The notes beneath the pieces were generated by a model. That model was not told the origin of the DNA. It saw nothing but the letters and a program-made list of their open reading frames with translations, and searched no databases. The position numbers and the translations under genes are program-made. From NCBI RefSeq assembly GCF_014654205.1, contig NZ_BNAW01000015.1, positions 62,001 to 126,000 on the forward strand: a stretch of 64,000 nt of DNA, given 5' to 3'. This DNA comes from Amycolatopsis bullii (lineage in GTDB: Bacteria > Actinomycetota > Actinomycetes > Mycobacteriales > Pseudonocardiaceae). Below, piece after piece: positions 40,695 to 48,813 of this stretch (position 1 is its first letter; the number at the start of each line of letters is the position of its first letter).

Positions 40695-43109
40695 CTGCAG
40701 CACCACGCGCGTGCTCAGCCGCGGCTCGGCGTAGGAGTGCGACGCCTCCAGGACGTACTCGCCCGCGATGTGCCGCCAGCCCTCGTTCCAGACCTCGGCC
40801 GACCTCGAGGCGATGGCGATGTCGGCCTCCACCGGCTCGCCGGGCCCGGCTTCCACGCTCGCGAACCCGGCCAGCCAGCGGTGCGGCCGGTCGCCGCGTT
40901 CGGTCGGGACGAGGTAGAGCTGGACGACCTCGCGGCCCTTGCGCTTTCCGGTGTTGCGGACCCGGACCCGGACGCGCGCGCCGCCTTCCTCGTCCGGGTA
41001 GGCGTCGATCTCTTCGTACTCCCAGGTCGTGTAGCCCTGGCCGTGGCCGAACCAGTACGCGGGTTGCCGGTCGGTACGCGCCCAAGCGCCGTAACCGATG
41101 TACACACCTTCGCGGTACTCGAGCGCGCCGTCTTCCGGCGTCACGTCGGTGACCGGCGCGTCTTCGAGCTTCGCCGGCCAGGTCATGGGCAGGCGGCCGC
41201 CGGGCTCTTCACGGCCGAAGAGGACGTCGGCGAGCGCGTCGCCGCCGGCCTGGCCGGGGAACCAGGTGAGCAGCACCGCGGCAACGTCGTCGCGCCACGG
41301 CATCTCCACCGGGGAGCCGGCGTTGACCACCACGACGGTGTTCCGGTTCGCTTCGGCGACCCGCGCGACGAGTTCGTCCTGGCGGCCGGGCAGGGCGAGG
41401 GAAGTCCGGTCGAAGCCTTCGCTCTCGACCTCGGCGGTCGTGCCGACCACGACCACGGCGACCTCCGACTTCGCCGCGAGGGCCACGGCTTCTTCGAGGC
41501 TCGCGTCCGGGTCGAGGACCGGACCTCGGTAACCGAGCGCGAAGGTGACCCAGGCGAAGGTGCCCCTGGCGAACTCCGCCATCTCCGAGGGGATCCAGTA
41601 GGTCAGATTGACGTCGACCGGCTCGCCCGCGGTCAGCTCGACCTCCCGCCGCTGCTCGTGGACCTGCATGATGGAGGTGAAGATGTCGCCGCCTTCCGGC
41701 AGGTTCACGCCGTCGAAGACGGTGTGGCCGGCGACGGTGAGGCGGAGGTCGCCGGGACCGGTGATGCCGAAGGTGTGCATGCCGCTCTGCTCCGGGAGGA
41801 ACGTGCCGGCGATCTCGACCGAGGCGAGCGTGCCGATGTCGAGCCCGGCCGGCAGTTCGCCGATCCAGTCGATCCTGGCCGTGCGCAACGGAAACTGCGC
41901 GAGTTCGGTGCCGTCGGCGGCGCGGGCGGTCGCGCGGAGCCGGAAATTGTCGGTGGCGGTCGGTAACGTCGTGCGCGGATCGGCACCGGGTGCGTAAACG
42001 AGCTCGGTACCAGGGGGAACGGCCGCCTTGAGGCCGTCGAGAGGGGAGACGACGTGGTCCGGAAACACGGTGGCACTGCCACCACCGAGGATCTTCGGGT
42101 CCGCGGCGAGCGCGCCGATGAGCGCGATGCTCTGCGGCTCCCGCAGGGGCAGCACGCCGGTTTCGTTGCGGAGCAACACGAACGACCGGTGCGCGACCTC
42201 GCGCGCGATCGCTTCTCCGTCCACATCGGATACTCCTGGCACGGGGTCGCCGCCGAGCGCGCCGGTCCGGTGGGCGAGCAGGAGCACGCGGCGCACCATG
42301 GCGTCGACGACGCCTTCGTCGACTTCGCCACCGCGAACCGCTTCGGCGAGCCGGGCGCCGAACACCGTGCGCGGGCCGGGCATGGCCACGTCGAGGCCGC
42401 CGTTGGCGGAGGCGACGGTGTCGCGCGCGGCCAGCCAGTCGGAGACGACGAAGCCGTCGAAGCCCCATTCGCCGCGCAGCACGCCGTTGACCAGTTCGGC
42501 GTGCTGGGTCATCGTGACGCCGTTGACGCTGTTGTAGGCGGCCATGATCCCCCACGGCTTCGCGCGCCGGACGATGAGTTCGAAGGGCGCGAGGTAGAGC
42601 TCGCGCAGGGCGCGCTCGCCGACACGCACGTCGACGGTGAAGCGTTCGGTCTCGAAGTCGTTGGCGACGAAGTGCTTGACCGTGACGGCGACCCCGCCGT
42701 CCTGCACGCCGGTGACGTAGCCGGCGCCGATCATCCCGGTGAGGAGCGGATCTTCGGAGTAGCACTCGAAGTGCCGGCCACCCAGCGGCGAGCGGTGGAG
42801 GTTGACCGTCGGGGCGAGCAGCACGTGCACGCCCTTGCGCCGGGCCTCCTGCGCGAGCAGGCGGCCGGTCTCGACCGCCAGGCGCGGGTCCCAGCTCGCG
42901 GCGAGCGCCGTCGGGCTGGGCAGGGTCACCGAGGGGTCGTCCGGGCTCCAGCGCGTCCCGCGGACGCCGACCGGGCCGTCGGAGAGCACCAGCGACGCGA
43001 GCCCGATCCGCGGCAGCGCGGGAAGGGACCAGACGTCCTGGCCGGCGAGCAGGCTCGCTTTGGCGTCCAGGTCGAGTTCGGCCAGCAGCGCGTCGACGTC
43101 GAAGCTCAT
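40683..43109 (-). CDS. GH3 beta-glucosidase with inserted PA14 domain
   Basis: 808 residues. N-terminal GH3 barrel with LSDGPVGVRG, KHFVANDFE and the nucleophile Asp in GFVVSDWLAARDT (Asp224). The C-terminal GH3 domain is split by a PA14-type beta domain (about 380-520; ASVEIAGTFLPEQSGMHTFGITGPGDLRL), as in large bacterial and yeast beta-glucosidases. Acid/base region AEVESEGFDRTSLALPGRQDEL, then a fibronectin III-like end (about 700-808). No signal peptide: intracellular use of imported oligosaccharides. ATG at 43109 with GGAGG 6 bases upstream. Divergent TetR gene may regulate it. Confidence 0.93.
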   Translation of the reverse strand: MSFDVDALLAELDLDAKASLLAGQDVWSLPALPRIGLASLVLSDGPVGVRGTRWSPDDPSVTLPSPTALAASWDPRLAVETGRLLAQEARRKGVHVLLAPTVNLHRSPLGGRHFECYSEDPLLTGMIGAGYVTGVQDGGVAVTVKHFVANDFETERFTVDVRVGERALRELYLAPFELIVRRAKPWGIMAAYNSVNGVTMTQHAELVNGVLRGEWGFDGFVVSDWLAARDTVASANGGLDVAMPGPRTVFGARLAEAVRGGEVDEGVVDAMVRRVLLLAHRTGALGGDPVPGVSDVDGEAIAREVAHRSFVLLRNETGVLPLREPQSIALIGALAADPKILGGGSATVFPDHVVSPLDGLKAAVPPGTELVYAPGADPRTTLPTATDNFRLRATARAADGTELAQFPLRTARIDWIGELPAGLDIGTLASVEIAGTFLPEQSGMHTFGITGPGDLRLTVAGHTVFDGVNLPEGGDIFTSIMQVHEQRREVELTAGEPVDVNLTYWIPSEMAEFARGTFAWVTFALGYRGPVLDPDASLEEAVALAAKSEVAVVVVGTTAEVESEGFDRTSLALPGRQDELVARVAEANRNTVVVVNAGSPVEMPWRDDVAAVLLTWFPGQAGGDALADVLFGREEPGGRLPMTWPAKLEDAPVTDVTPEDGALEYREGVYIGYGAWARTDRQPAYWFGHGQGYTTWEYEEIDAYPDEEGGARVRVRVRNTGKRKGREVVQLYLVPTERGDRPHRWLAGFASVEAGPGEPVEADIAIASRSAEVWNEGWRHIAGEYVLEASHSYAEPRLSTRVVLQKIR

Positions 43110-43204
43110 GCGCATCCTCCGCGATCGGTCCTGCCGTCACCCTACCTGGCAGCGAGTAGCGAACGTTATGCTTCCGTGACGCTCACTGCCGTAGGCTCGG
43201 GATC

Positions 43205-43786
43205 ATGACCCGGGCCAGGGGCGCCGACCGCCGAGCCAGCATCGTCCGAGCGGCGTTCGAGGTGATCGCCGAGCGCGGCTACCGCGGCACGTCGCTGGCC
43301 GCGGTGGCCGAACGCGTGGGCCTGACGCAGCAGGGGCTGATGCACTACTTCCCCACCAAGGAAGACCTGCTGACGGCGGTGCTGGAGACCCGCGACGAGT
43401 GGGACCTGCTGCACTTCGGGCACGCCACGGCGGCCGATCCGTCCGCGATGACGGTGAACCAGCTGGCGGACCTGGTCGACTACAACGCCACCCGCCCGGG
43501 CATCGTCCAGACGTACACGGTGCTTTCGGCGGACAGCGTCACGGAGGACCACCCGGCCCGGAAGTACTTCCAGGACCGCTACGCCCGGGTCCGGGCCGGC
43601 ATGACCCGGATGCTCGAGCGCCACCGCGACGAGCTGCCCCCGGGAACGACGCCGGAACAGCTGGCGCCCTTGGCCATCGCGATCCTGGACGGCCTCCAGC
43701 TGCAGTGGCTCCTGGACCCCGATGAAGTCGACATGTCGGCCGGGTTCCGCACGTTCCTGACCCTGCTGGGGGTGAAGCCGGACTGA
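43205..43786 (+). CDS. TetR-family regulator
   Basis: 193 residues. N-terminal HTH IVRAAFEVIAERGYRGTSLAAVAERVGLTQQGLMHYFPTKEDLL is a textbook TetR DNA-binding domain; the rest is the ligand/dimer domain. Divergent from the GH3 beta-glucosidase with 95 bases between, so the likely target is that gene. Convergent with the following PPOX gene (one base between stops). Confidence 0.88.
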   Translation: MTRARGADRRASIVRAAFEVIAERGYRGTSLAAVAERVGLTQQGLMHYFPTKEDLLTAVLETRDEWDLLHFGHATAADPSAMTVNQLADLVDYNATRPGIVQTYTVLSADSVTEDHPARKYFQDRYARVRAGMTRMLERHRDELPPGTTPEQLAPLAIAILDGLQLQWLLDPDEVDMSAGFRTFLTLLGVKPD

Positions 43787-43787
43787 A

Positions 43788-44171
43788 TCAGCCCATCCCC
43801 ACGCTCTGCCGCTCCACCTCGATGAGCGCCACGACCCGCTCCCGCTCCCGCGAGTACGGGCCGCCGATGTACTTCGTCGCGATCCGGTCCACGATCTCCC
43901 AGGCGGCGTCACCCTCGATCCACTCGGCCACCCGGCCGCGGATCATCACCGGCTCGAACGGGTTGTCCAGCGGCGTCAGGGAAAGCGCCACACGCGGGTC
44001 GCGGCGCAGGTTGCGGGCCTTGCGCGAGTCCGGGCCGGTCAGGATGGCGATGCGGTCGCCCTCCGGGTCGACCCAGACCGGAACGGCGTGGGGCGCGCCG
44101 TCCGGCAGGACGGTGGCGAGGTGGCCGAGGACGGCGGTGGCGAGGATGCGGCGGACGTCGGCGTCGAGCAT
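43788..44171 (-). CDS. PPOX-class flavin-binding protein
   Basis: 127 residues, split-barrel fold. LDADVRRILATAVLGHLATVLPDGAPHAVPVWVDPEGDRIAILTG and SRKARNLRRDPRVALSLTPLDNPFEPVMIRGRVAEW match the actinobacterial TIGR03618/F420-dependent pyridoxamine-oxidase-like group. Probably an F420- or FMN-dependent reductase; substrate unknown. Located 26 bases after the DHFR-like gene on the same strand, likely co-transcribed. Confidence 0.85.
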   Translation of the reverse strand: MLDADVRRILATAVLGHLATVLPDGAPHAVPVWVDPEGDRIAILTGPDSRKARNLRRDPRVALSLTPLDNPFEPVMIRGRVAEWIEGDAAWEIVDRIATKYIGGPYSRERERVVALIEVERQSVGMG

Positions 44172-44197
44172 GGTCGGCTCCTTGTGGGGGTAAGGGT

Positions 44198-44785
44198 TCA
44201 GGCGACGGAGTAGTGGAGGTGGGTGACACCGGGCGCGGCCACGGCCTCGACCAGGTTCAGCCGCACGTGCGAGGGCAGTTCCCGGAAGAACGGCCGGCCA
44301 CCGCCGAGCAGCACCGGGACCTGGTGGAGCACGATCTCATCGACCAGGCCGGCCTGCAACGCCGAAGCGAGGACACCGCCGCCCATGAGGCCGACGTCCT
44401 TGCCGCCGGCCGCCTCGCGGGCCGCCGCGATCGCGTCTTCGACGGTGCCGAACAGGGTCTGCCGGTCGGTCAGCTCCGGCGCGGGCCGGTGGCTGACCAG
44501 GAACACCGGGGCGTCCGGGTGCGGGCTGCCGCCGCCGAAGTGTTCCGAGTCCTCGTAGGTGTTGCGGCCCGCCACGATCGCGCCCACCCGGCCGGCGAGC
44601 GAGTCGAAGACGCGGGCGCTCGGTTCGCTGAGCCGGAAGAAGTCGAAGACCCGGCTGCGGGTGTCCCCGTCGGAGTACCAGTCGAAGAGCGTCCCGCCGT
44701 CGCCGAGCCCCTGACCCGGGCGAGCGCCCCGGCCGGTGATGTAGCCGTCGACCGAGACGGCGTGGGCGCTGAAGACCTTGCTCAT
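44198..44785 (-). CDS. Dihydrofolate reductase-like (RibD C-terminal type) protein
   Basis: 195 residues. HAVSVDGYITGRGARPGQGLGDGG at the N-terminus, VGAIVAGRNTYEDSEHFGG, PVFLVSHRPAPE, and GGKDVGLMGGGVLASALQAGLVDEIVLHQVPVLLGGGRPFF fit the DHFR/RibD reductase family, not the folate enzyme proper. NAD(P)H-dependent reductase of unknown substrate. Divergent from the HxlR regulator and preceded by its putative operators. Confidence 0.87.
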   Translation of the reverse strand: MSKVFSAHAVSVDGYITGRGARPGQGLGDGGTLFDWYSDGDTRSRVFDFFRLSEPSARVFDSLAGRVGAIVAGRNTYEDSEHFGGGSPHPDAPVFLVSHRPAPELTDRQTLFGTVEDAIAAAREAAGGKDVGLMGGGVLASALQAGLVDEIVLHQVPVLLGGGRPFFRELPSHVRLNLVEAVAAPGVTHLHYSVA

Positions 44786-44803
44786 CGTGGCATTCCCTTC
44801 TGG

Positions 44804-44854
44804 GTTCCTTCAGGAGACTCCAGAACGGTAGCAGCTTGAGTTCCTTGAGGGAAC
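44804..44854. promoter_or_regulatory. Paired HxlR operator candidates
   Basis: GTTCCTTGAGGGAAC at 44840-44854 is an inverted repeat (GTTCC/GGAAC, 5-base spacer). A related copy GTTCCTTCAGGAGAC lies at 44804-44818, 36 bases away. Both sit between the divergent DHFR-like and HxlR genes, fitting autoregulated HxlR control of both directions. Confidence 0.5.
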
Positions 44855-44875
44855 CCCAAGTGCTAACCTGGCTCC

Positions 44876-45331
44876 ATGCAGCGCACGAACTTCAGCGAAC
44901 TGGCCCCGTGCTCGATCGCGCGCACGCTCGACGTCATCGGCGAACCCTGGTCACCGCTGATCCTGCGGGACGTGTGGGTCGGCCTCAGCCGGTTCGAGCA
45001 GCTCCAGGCGGACCTCGGCATCTCGCGCAAGGTGCTCACCGAGCGGCTGAACCACCTGGTCGGCTCCGGCGTCCTCGAGCGACGCCCGTACGACCGCAGG
45101 CCGCGCTACGAGTACGTCCTGACCGAGAAGGGCACCGAGCTGGTCGACATGCTGATGGCGATGACCCGCTGGGGCGACAAGTGGCTGGCGGGCGAAGCCG
45201 GCCCGCCGGTGCTCTACCGCCACCACGCGTGCGGCGAAATCAGCAGCGTCGACCCGCGCTGCGCCCACTGCGGCGAGCCGATGCACGCCAACGACGTCGA
45301 AGTGCTGGCCGGCCCCGGCGCGGCCCGCTGA
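44876..45331 (+). CDS. HxlR-family transcriptional regulator
   Basis: 151 residues. CSIARTLDVIGEPWSPLILRDVWVGLSRFEQLQADLGISRKVLTERLNHLVGSGVLERRPYDRRPRYEYVLTEKG is the full HxlR winged helix with the N-terminal Cys used for redox or electrophile sensing in this family. An extra C-terminal zinc-ribbon-like part HHACGEISSVDPRCAHCGEPM. Probably regulates the divergent reductase genes. Confidence 0.9.
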   Translation: MQRTNFSELAPCSIARTLDVIGEPWSPLILRDVWVGLSRFEQLQADLGISRKVLTERLNHLVGSGVLERRPYDRRPRYEYVLTEKGTELVDMLMAMTRWGDKWLAGEAGPPVLYRHHACGEISSVDPRCAHCGEPMHANDVEVLAGPGAAR

Positions 45332-45338
45332 CCGCCGC

Positions 45339-45785
45339 TCACCGGAGGCGCGGCTGCGCCACCACCCCGCGCAGCCGCTGCAGGGTGCGCAGTGTCGTCT
45401 CCAGGTCCTCCTGCGGCACCTGCGCCGCCACGTCCTCGGCCCACGCGACCTGCGCGTCCCCCAGCTGCCGCAGCGCCGCGCGCGCCCGGCGCGTCAACGA
45501 CAACACCGGCGCCCGCGCATCGGCCGGGTTCGGCGAGCGGTCCAGCATCCCGTTGCGCAGCAAGCGGTTCACCGTCTCCTGCACGCTCTGCCGGCGCAAC
45601 CCGCGGCGGCGCGCCACCTCGGCGGCGGTGGCCGGGCCGTCCTCGAGGAAGCCGAGGACCTGCCACTGCGCCGCGGTGAGCCCGACCGGCTCGGTCAGCG
45701 CGTCGCCCGCGGCGAGGAAACCGCCGTTGCAGGCGAAGACGGCGTCGATCACGCGGGTGAACGTTTCGGCTCGAGGCGACCGCAT
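45339..45785 (-). CDS. MarR-family regulator
   Basis: 148 residues. LTAAQWQVLGFLEDGPATAAEVARRRGLRRQSVQETVNRLLRNGMLDRSPNPADARAPVLSLTRRAR is the MarR winged helix. ATG at 45785. Divergent from the DUF1579-like gene with an 18-bp palindrome between the two, 19 bases from its own start, indicating autoregulation. Confidence 0.87.
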   Translation of the reverse strand: MRSPRAETFTRVIDAVFACNGGFLAAGDALTEPVGLTAAQWQVLGFLEDGPATAAEVARRRGLRRQSVQETVNRLLRNGMLDRSPNPADARAPVLSLTRRARAALRQLGDAQVAWAEDVAAQVPQEDLETTLRTLQRLRGVVAQPRLR

Positions 45786-45803
45786 GCGTGCTAGTCTCGC
45801 ACA

Positions 45804-45821
45804 TCGACAGGCACCTGTCGA
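45804..45821. promoter_or_regulatory. MarR operator palindrome
   Basis: TCGACAGG-CA-CCTGTCGA: perfect 8-bp arms with a 2-base spacer, the usual size for MarR sites. It lies in the 49-base gap between the divergent MarR and DUF1579-like genes, close enough to block both promoters. Confidence 0.75.
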
Positions 45822-45834
45822 AATGGAGACGACC

Positions 45835-46302
45835 ATGGACATGCCCCGCCTCGGCCCCGCGCACGAAGCGCTGAAGGCGTTCGTCGGCGAGTGGACCGGC
45901 ACCGAAGAACTCGCCGCCTCGCCGTGGGCGCCGGCCGCGACCGCGTCGGCCGAGTGCGAATATCTTCTGGCCCTCAACGGTTTCGCGGTCGTCCAGCACT
46001 ACCGGCAGCGCCGCGAGGACGGGTCGGAGTTCCTCGGCCACAACGTCTTCACCGCCGATCCGGCCACCGGCGAGACGCTCTGGTACGGCTTCGACAGTTA
46101 CGGTTTCCCGCCCGAATCCCCCGCCCGCGGCGGATGGACCGGCGCGACGCTCACCCTGGAGAAGCAGACCGCGCGCGGCGTGGCCCGGCATCGGCTCACC
46201 CCCGAAGGCGGGACGCTGACGCACGAGATCGACGTCCGGATGGGTGAAAACCCGGCGTACAGCCCGTTTTTGCGGGCGCGGTACACCCGGAAGGGCCAGT
46301 AG
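45835..46302 (+). CDS. DUF1579 family protein
   Basis: 155 residues. EALKAFVGEWTGTEELAASPW, FVVQHYRQ-like and LGHNVFTADPATGETLWYGFDSYGFPPE segments match the lipocalin-like DUF1579 group; function unknown. ATG at 45835 with GGAG 6 bases upstream; an ATG at 45823 is possible. Under the MarR operator. Confidence 0.75.
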   Translation: MDMPRLGPAHEALKAFVGEWTGTEELAASPWAPAATASAECEYLLALNGFAVVQHYRQRREDGSEFLGHNVFTADPATGETLWYGFDSYGFPPESPARGGWTGATLTLEKQTARGVARHRLTPEGGTLTHEIDVRMGENPAYSPFLRARYTRKGQ

Positions 46303-46342
46303 CGGGCCAGAAACTGTCGGACCCCCGGAGTACAGATGGGGT

Positions 46343-48256
46343 GTGACCGGAATCGCCGACCCGCCCCCGCTGATCGGGGTGGAGAACGTCAAGATGCCCG
46401 AGTGGGCCCGCGTCGACGAACGCGTGGCCGCGGCGGGCTTCGGCCAGGCCGTGCGCGCGCTGCCCACCGCGATCTCGGTCGTGCTGCGGCTGGCGTGGCG
46501 GACGTCGCCGCGGCTGACCGTGCTGGCCGCCGTCGTGCACGTCGTTTCGGGCTGCGTCACGGCGTTCGGGCTGCTCGCCACGGCGAACGTCTTCACCGCG
46601 CTGCTCCAGCAGGGCCCCACGCCGGAGCGGGTGCTGCAGTCGTTGCCGGCGATCGCGGTGGTCACCGGGTCGTACGCGGCGCGCGCGGTGCTGGACGCGG
46701 CCGTCGCCGCCGTCGAGGGTGCGCTGCGGCCGCGGGTCACCGCGGCGGCGGACGACGCGGTGACGGCCGCGGTCGTGCGCGTCGGGCTGATCGCGTTCGA
46801 GGACGCGGACTTCCGGGAGCTCGCCCGGCAGGGCGCGCGGTTCGGGGTGCGGGCCATCGAAACGAGCCTGCGGCGGCTGGCCGACCTGACGTCGTCGGCG
46901 ATCTCGCTGGCGGCGGCGATGATCACGGCCGGGCTGCTCAACCCGTGGCTGGCCCCGGTGCTGCTGCTCGCCGCGGCGGCCGACGGCTGGGCCGCCGCGC
47001 GCGTCGCGAAGCTGAACTACCGGCACTTCGTCGACACCGTCGGGCGCAACATCCGCAAGTCGGTCGTCGAAGAGGTCGCCACCTGGCGCTCGATGGCCCT
47101 CGAACGGCACGCGCTGACGCTGCAGGAGCCGTTGCTCGGCGAGTACCGGCGCATCTCGCGCAGCCTCTCGCGCGAAGAAGTCCGGCTGGCGCACCGGAGC
47201 AACCTGGTGCGCACCACCGGGCGGGCGGCAGCCGGCCTCGGCACGGCCGTCGCGTACCTCGTGCTCGGCTGGCTGCTCTACACGGGCGCGATGGAACTGG
47301 CTTTGGCCGGCACGGCGGTGCTGGCGATGCGCACGGCGTCCACGGCGCTGTCCAACACCATGCGCGCGGTCAACTCGCTGTACGAGGACTCGTTCTACAT
47401 CGGGTTCTACAACCAGCTGCTCGCGGAGTCCCGGAAGCGGCAACCGCCGCCGACTTCGGTGGCAGCGCCCGCCGACCCGGCCGAGATCCGGCTGGACGGC
47501 GTCACGTTCACCTACCCGGGCCGCGACAGCCCGGCGCTGCGGGACATCTCGGTGACGATCCGGCGCGGCGAGGTGGTCGCGCTGGTCGGCGAGAACGGGT
47601 CGGGCAAGACCACCCTCGGCAAGCTGCTCACCGGGCTCTACCCGCCGGACGAGGGCACGGTCCACTGGGACGACGTCGACCTCGCGCGCGCCGACCCGGC
47701 ATCGGTGCACGCGAACATCGCGGTGATCGCCCAGGAACCGGCGGAGTGGCCGATGACGGCGGCGAACAACATCACGGTAGGCCGCCTCGGCCGTCCGGAC
47801 CCGGAGAAGCAGGCGTGGCGCGAAGCGGTCGACTACTCGGGCGCGGACGAGGTGATCGCCTCCCTGCCCGCCGGCGAAGACACGGTCCTGTCGAAGAAGT
47901 TCGACGAAGGCCACGACCTGTCGGGCGGCCAGTGGCAGCGCATGGGCATCGCCCGCGGCATCTACCGCGACGCCTCGGTCCTGGTCGCCGACGAACCGAC
48001 GGCGGCGCTGGACGCCCGCGCCGAAGCCCGCGTGTTCGCCGGGCTGCAGCACGCAAGCCGCTCGGGCCGCGGCCGCCGCACCACGGTCCTGGTCACCCAC
48101 CGGCTGGCCAACATCCGCTCGGCAGACAGGATCCTGGTGCTGGAGAAGGGAAGGCTGATCGAGCAAGGAACCCACGACGACCTCATCCGAGCGGGCGGCG
48201 TCTACCACGAGCTGTACGAGATCCAGGCCCGCGCCTACCGCCCCACCCCACCCTGA
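46343..48256 (+). CDS. ABC transporter, fused permease/ATPase (exporter type)
   Basis: 637 residues. Permease part with about six helices (about 45-340), then the nucleotide-binding domain: Walker A GENGSGKTT (about 416-424), Q-loop IAQEPAEWP, signature LSGGQ (about 526-530), Walker B VLVADEPTAALDA, H-loop VTHRL. It is a half-size exporter that should homodimerise. The permease resembles ABC exporters found near peptide or lantibiotic-type clusters, but no such genes are adjacent. GTG at 46343. Ends five bases before a strong terminator. Confidence 0.88.
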   Translation: MTGIADPPPLIGVENVKMPEWARVDERVAAAGFGQAVRALPTAISVVLRLAWRTSPRLTVLAAVVHVVSGCVTAFGLLATANVFTALLQQGPTPERVLQSLPAIAVVTGSYAARAVLDAAVAAVEGALRPRVTAAADDAVTAAVVRVGLIAFEDADFRELARQGARFGVRAIETSLRRLADLTSSAISLAAAMITAGLLNPWLAPVLLLAAAADGWAAARVAKLNYRHFVDTVGRNIRKSVVEEVATWRSMALERHALTLQEPLLGEYRRISRSLSREEVRLAHRSNLVRTTGRAAAGLGTAVAYLVLGWLLYTGAMELALAGTAVLAMRTASTALSNTMRAVNSLYEDSFYIGFYNQLLAESRKRQPPPTSVAAPADPAEIRLDGVTFTYPGRDSPALRDISVTIRRGEVVALVGENGSGKTTLGKLLTGLYPPDEGTVHWDDVDLARADPASVHANIAVIAQEPAEWPMTAANNITVGRLGRPDPEKQAWREAVDYSGADEVIASLPAGEDTVLSKKFDEGHDLSGGQWQRMGIARGIYRDASVLVADEPTAALDARAEARVFAGLQHASRSGRGRRTTVLVTHRLANIRSADRILVLEKGRLIEQGTHDDLIRAGGVYHELYEIQARAYRPTPP

Positions 48257-48260
48257 CCCA

Positions 48261-48290
48261 CCCCGCACCGGGGCAGGCCCCGGTGCGGGG
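48261..48290 (+). terminator. Terminator after the ABC exporter
   Basis: A 13-bp perfect stem, CCCCGCACCGGGG (48261-48273) with 48278-48290, and a 4-base loop, starting five bases after the stop codon. Confidence 0.75.
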
Positions 48291-48370
48291 CCCCGGAGGT
48301 GGAGCCTAGGCCCGAGGGGGGCCCGGGGCCCGAGGGCGAAGCCCGAGCAGGGCCGGGGGCGGTTGCCCGC

Positions 48371-48475
48371 CGCACCCAAAGGGTCAGTTCACGTACCCAG
48401 CCGGTCGATTCGCGTACCCAGAGGGTCGGGTTGCGTACCCAGCCGGTCGGGTTGCGTACCCAGAGGGTCGGCTGG
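48371..48475 (+). repeat. 21-bp repeat array, block A (5 units)
   Basis: Five contiguous 21-bp units starting at 48371, 48392, 48413, 48434 and 48455. Consensus CGTACCCAGMSGGTCGGGTTG (M = A/C); units alternate between CAGAGGG and CAGCCGG. Period 21 bp is two turns of B-DNA and seven codons. It is the forward-orientation part of a larger array. Confidence 0.9.
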
Positions 48476-48499
48476 GTGTCCGGTCGGTCGGCTCGCCGA

Positions 48500-48625
48500 C
48501 CCGACCCTCCAGGCACACGAGCCGACCCTCCAGGTACGTAGGCCGACCCTCCGGGTACGCCAGCCGACCCTCCAAGCACGCCAGCCGACCCTCCAGGTAC
48601 GTGGGCCGACCCTTCGGGTACGCGA
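48500..48625 (-). repeat. 21-bp repeat array, block B (6 units, inverted)
   Basis: Six contiguous 21-bp units at 48500, 48521, 48542, 48563, 48584 and 48605, consensus GCCGACCCTCCAGGTACGNNN. The reverse complement, CGTACCTGGAGGGTCGGC, matches block A, so this is the same repeat in the opposite direction. A and B could pair as a long imperfect hairpin in RNA or single-stranded DNA. Confidence 0.9.
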
Positions 48626-48666
48626 GTTCGCCGGCCCGGTATGCCCCACCGCAGCGATTGGCGGCG

Positions 48667-48813
48667 GAACTTGCGTGCCCGGAGGCCGAACTCGCGTGAT
48701 TAGGGGCGGAATTCGCGTGATCGGGGAGGCATCTCGCGTGATTGGAGGGGCATCTCGCGTGATCCGGGAGGCATCTCGCGTGATTGAGGGGGCAACACGT
48801 GATTGAGGGGTTA
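48667..48813 (+). repeat. 21-bp repeat array, block C (7 units, variant)
   Basis: Seven contiguous 21-bp units from 48667 (48667, 48688, 48709, 48730, 48751, 48772, 48793), consensus CATCTCGCGTGATTGGAGGGG. The CGCGT(A/G) start and the GGGG end match block A, the middle differs. The last unit includes the stop codon (TTA, 48811-48813) of the convergent decarboxylase gene. Confidence 0.9.

Noticed and set aside
43110..43204. TetR operator in the GH3/TetR gap
   Set aside because: An AACGTT core is visible but the flanking symmetry is too weak to support an operator.
48363..48806. 147-codon ORF through the 21-bp repeats
   Set aside because: Open only because the repeat period is seven codons and lacks stops; peptide is a repeat artefact, and the opposite strand is also open.
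48371..48813. CRISPR array
   Set aside because: Units are contiguous without spacers, occur in both orientations, and no cas genes are nearby.
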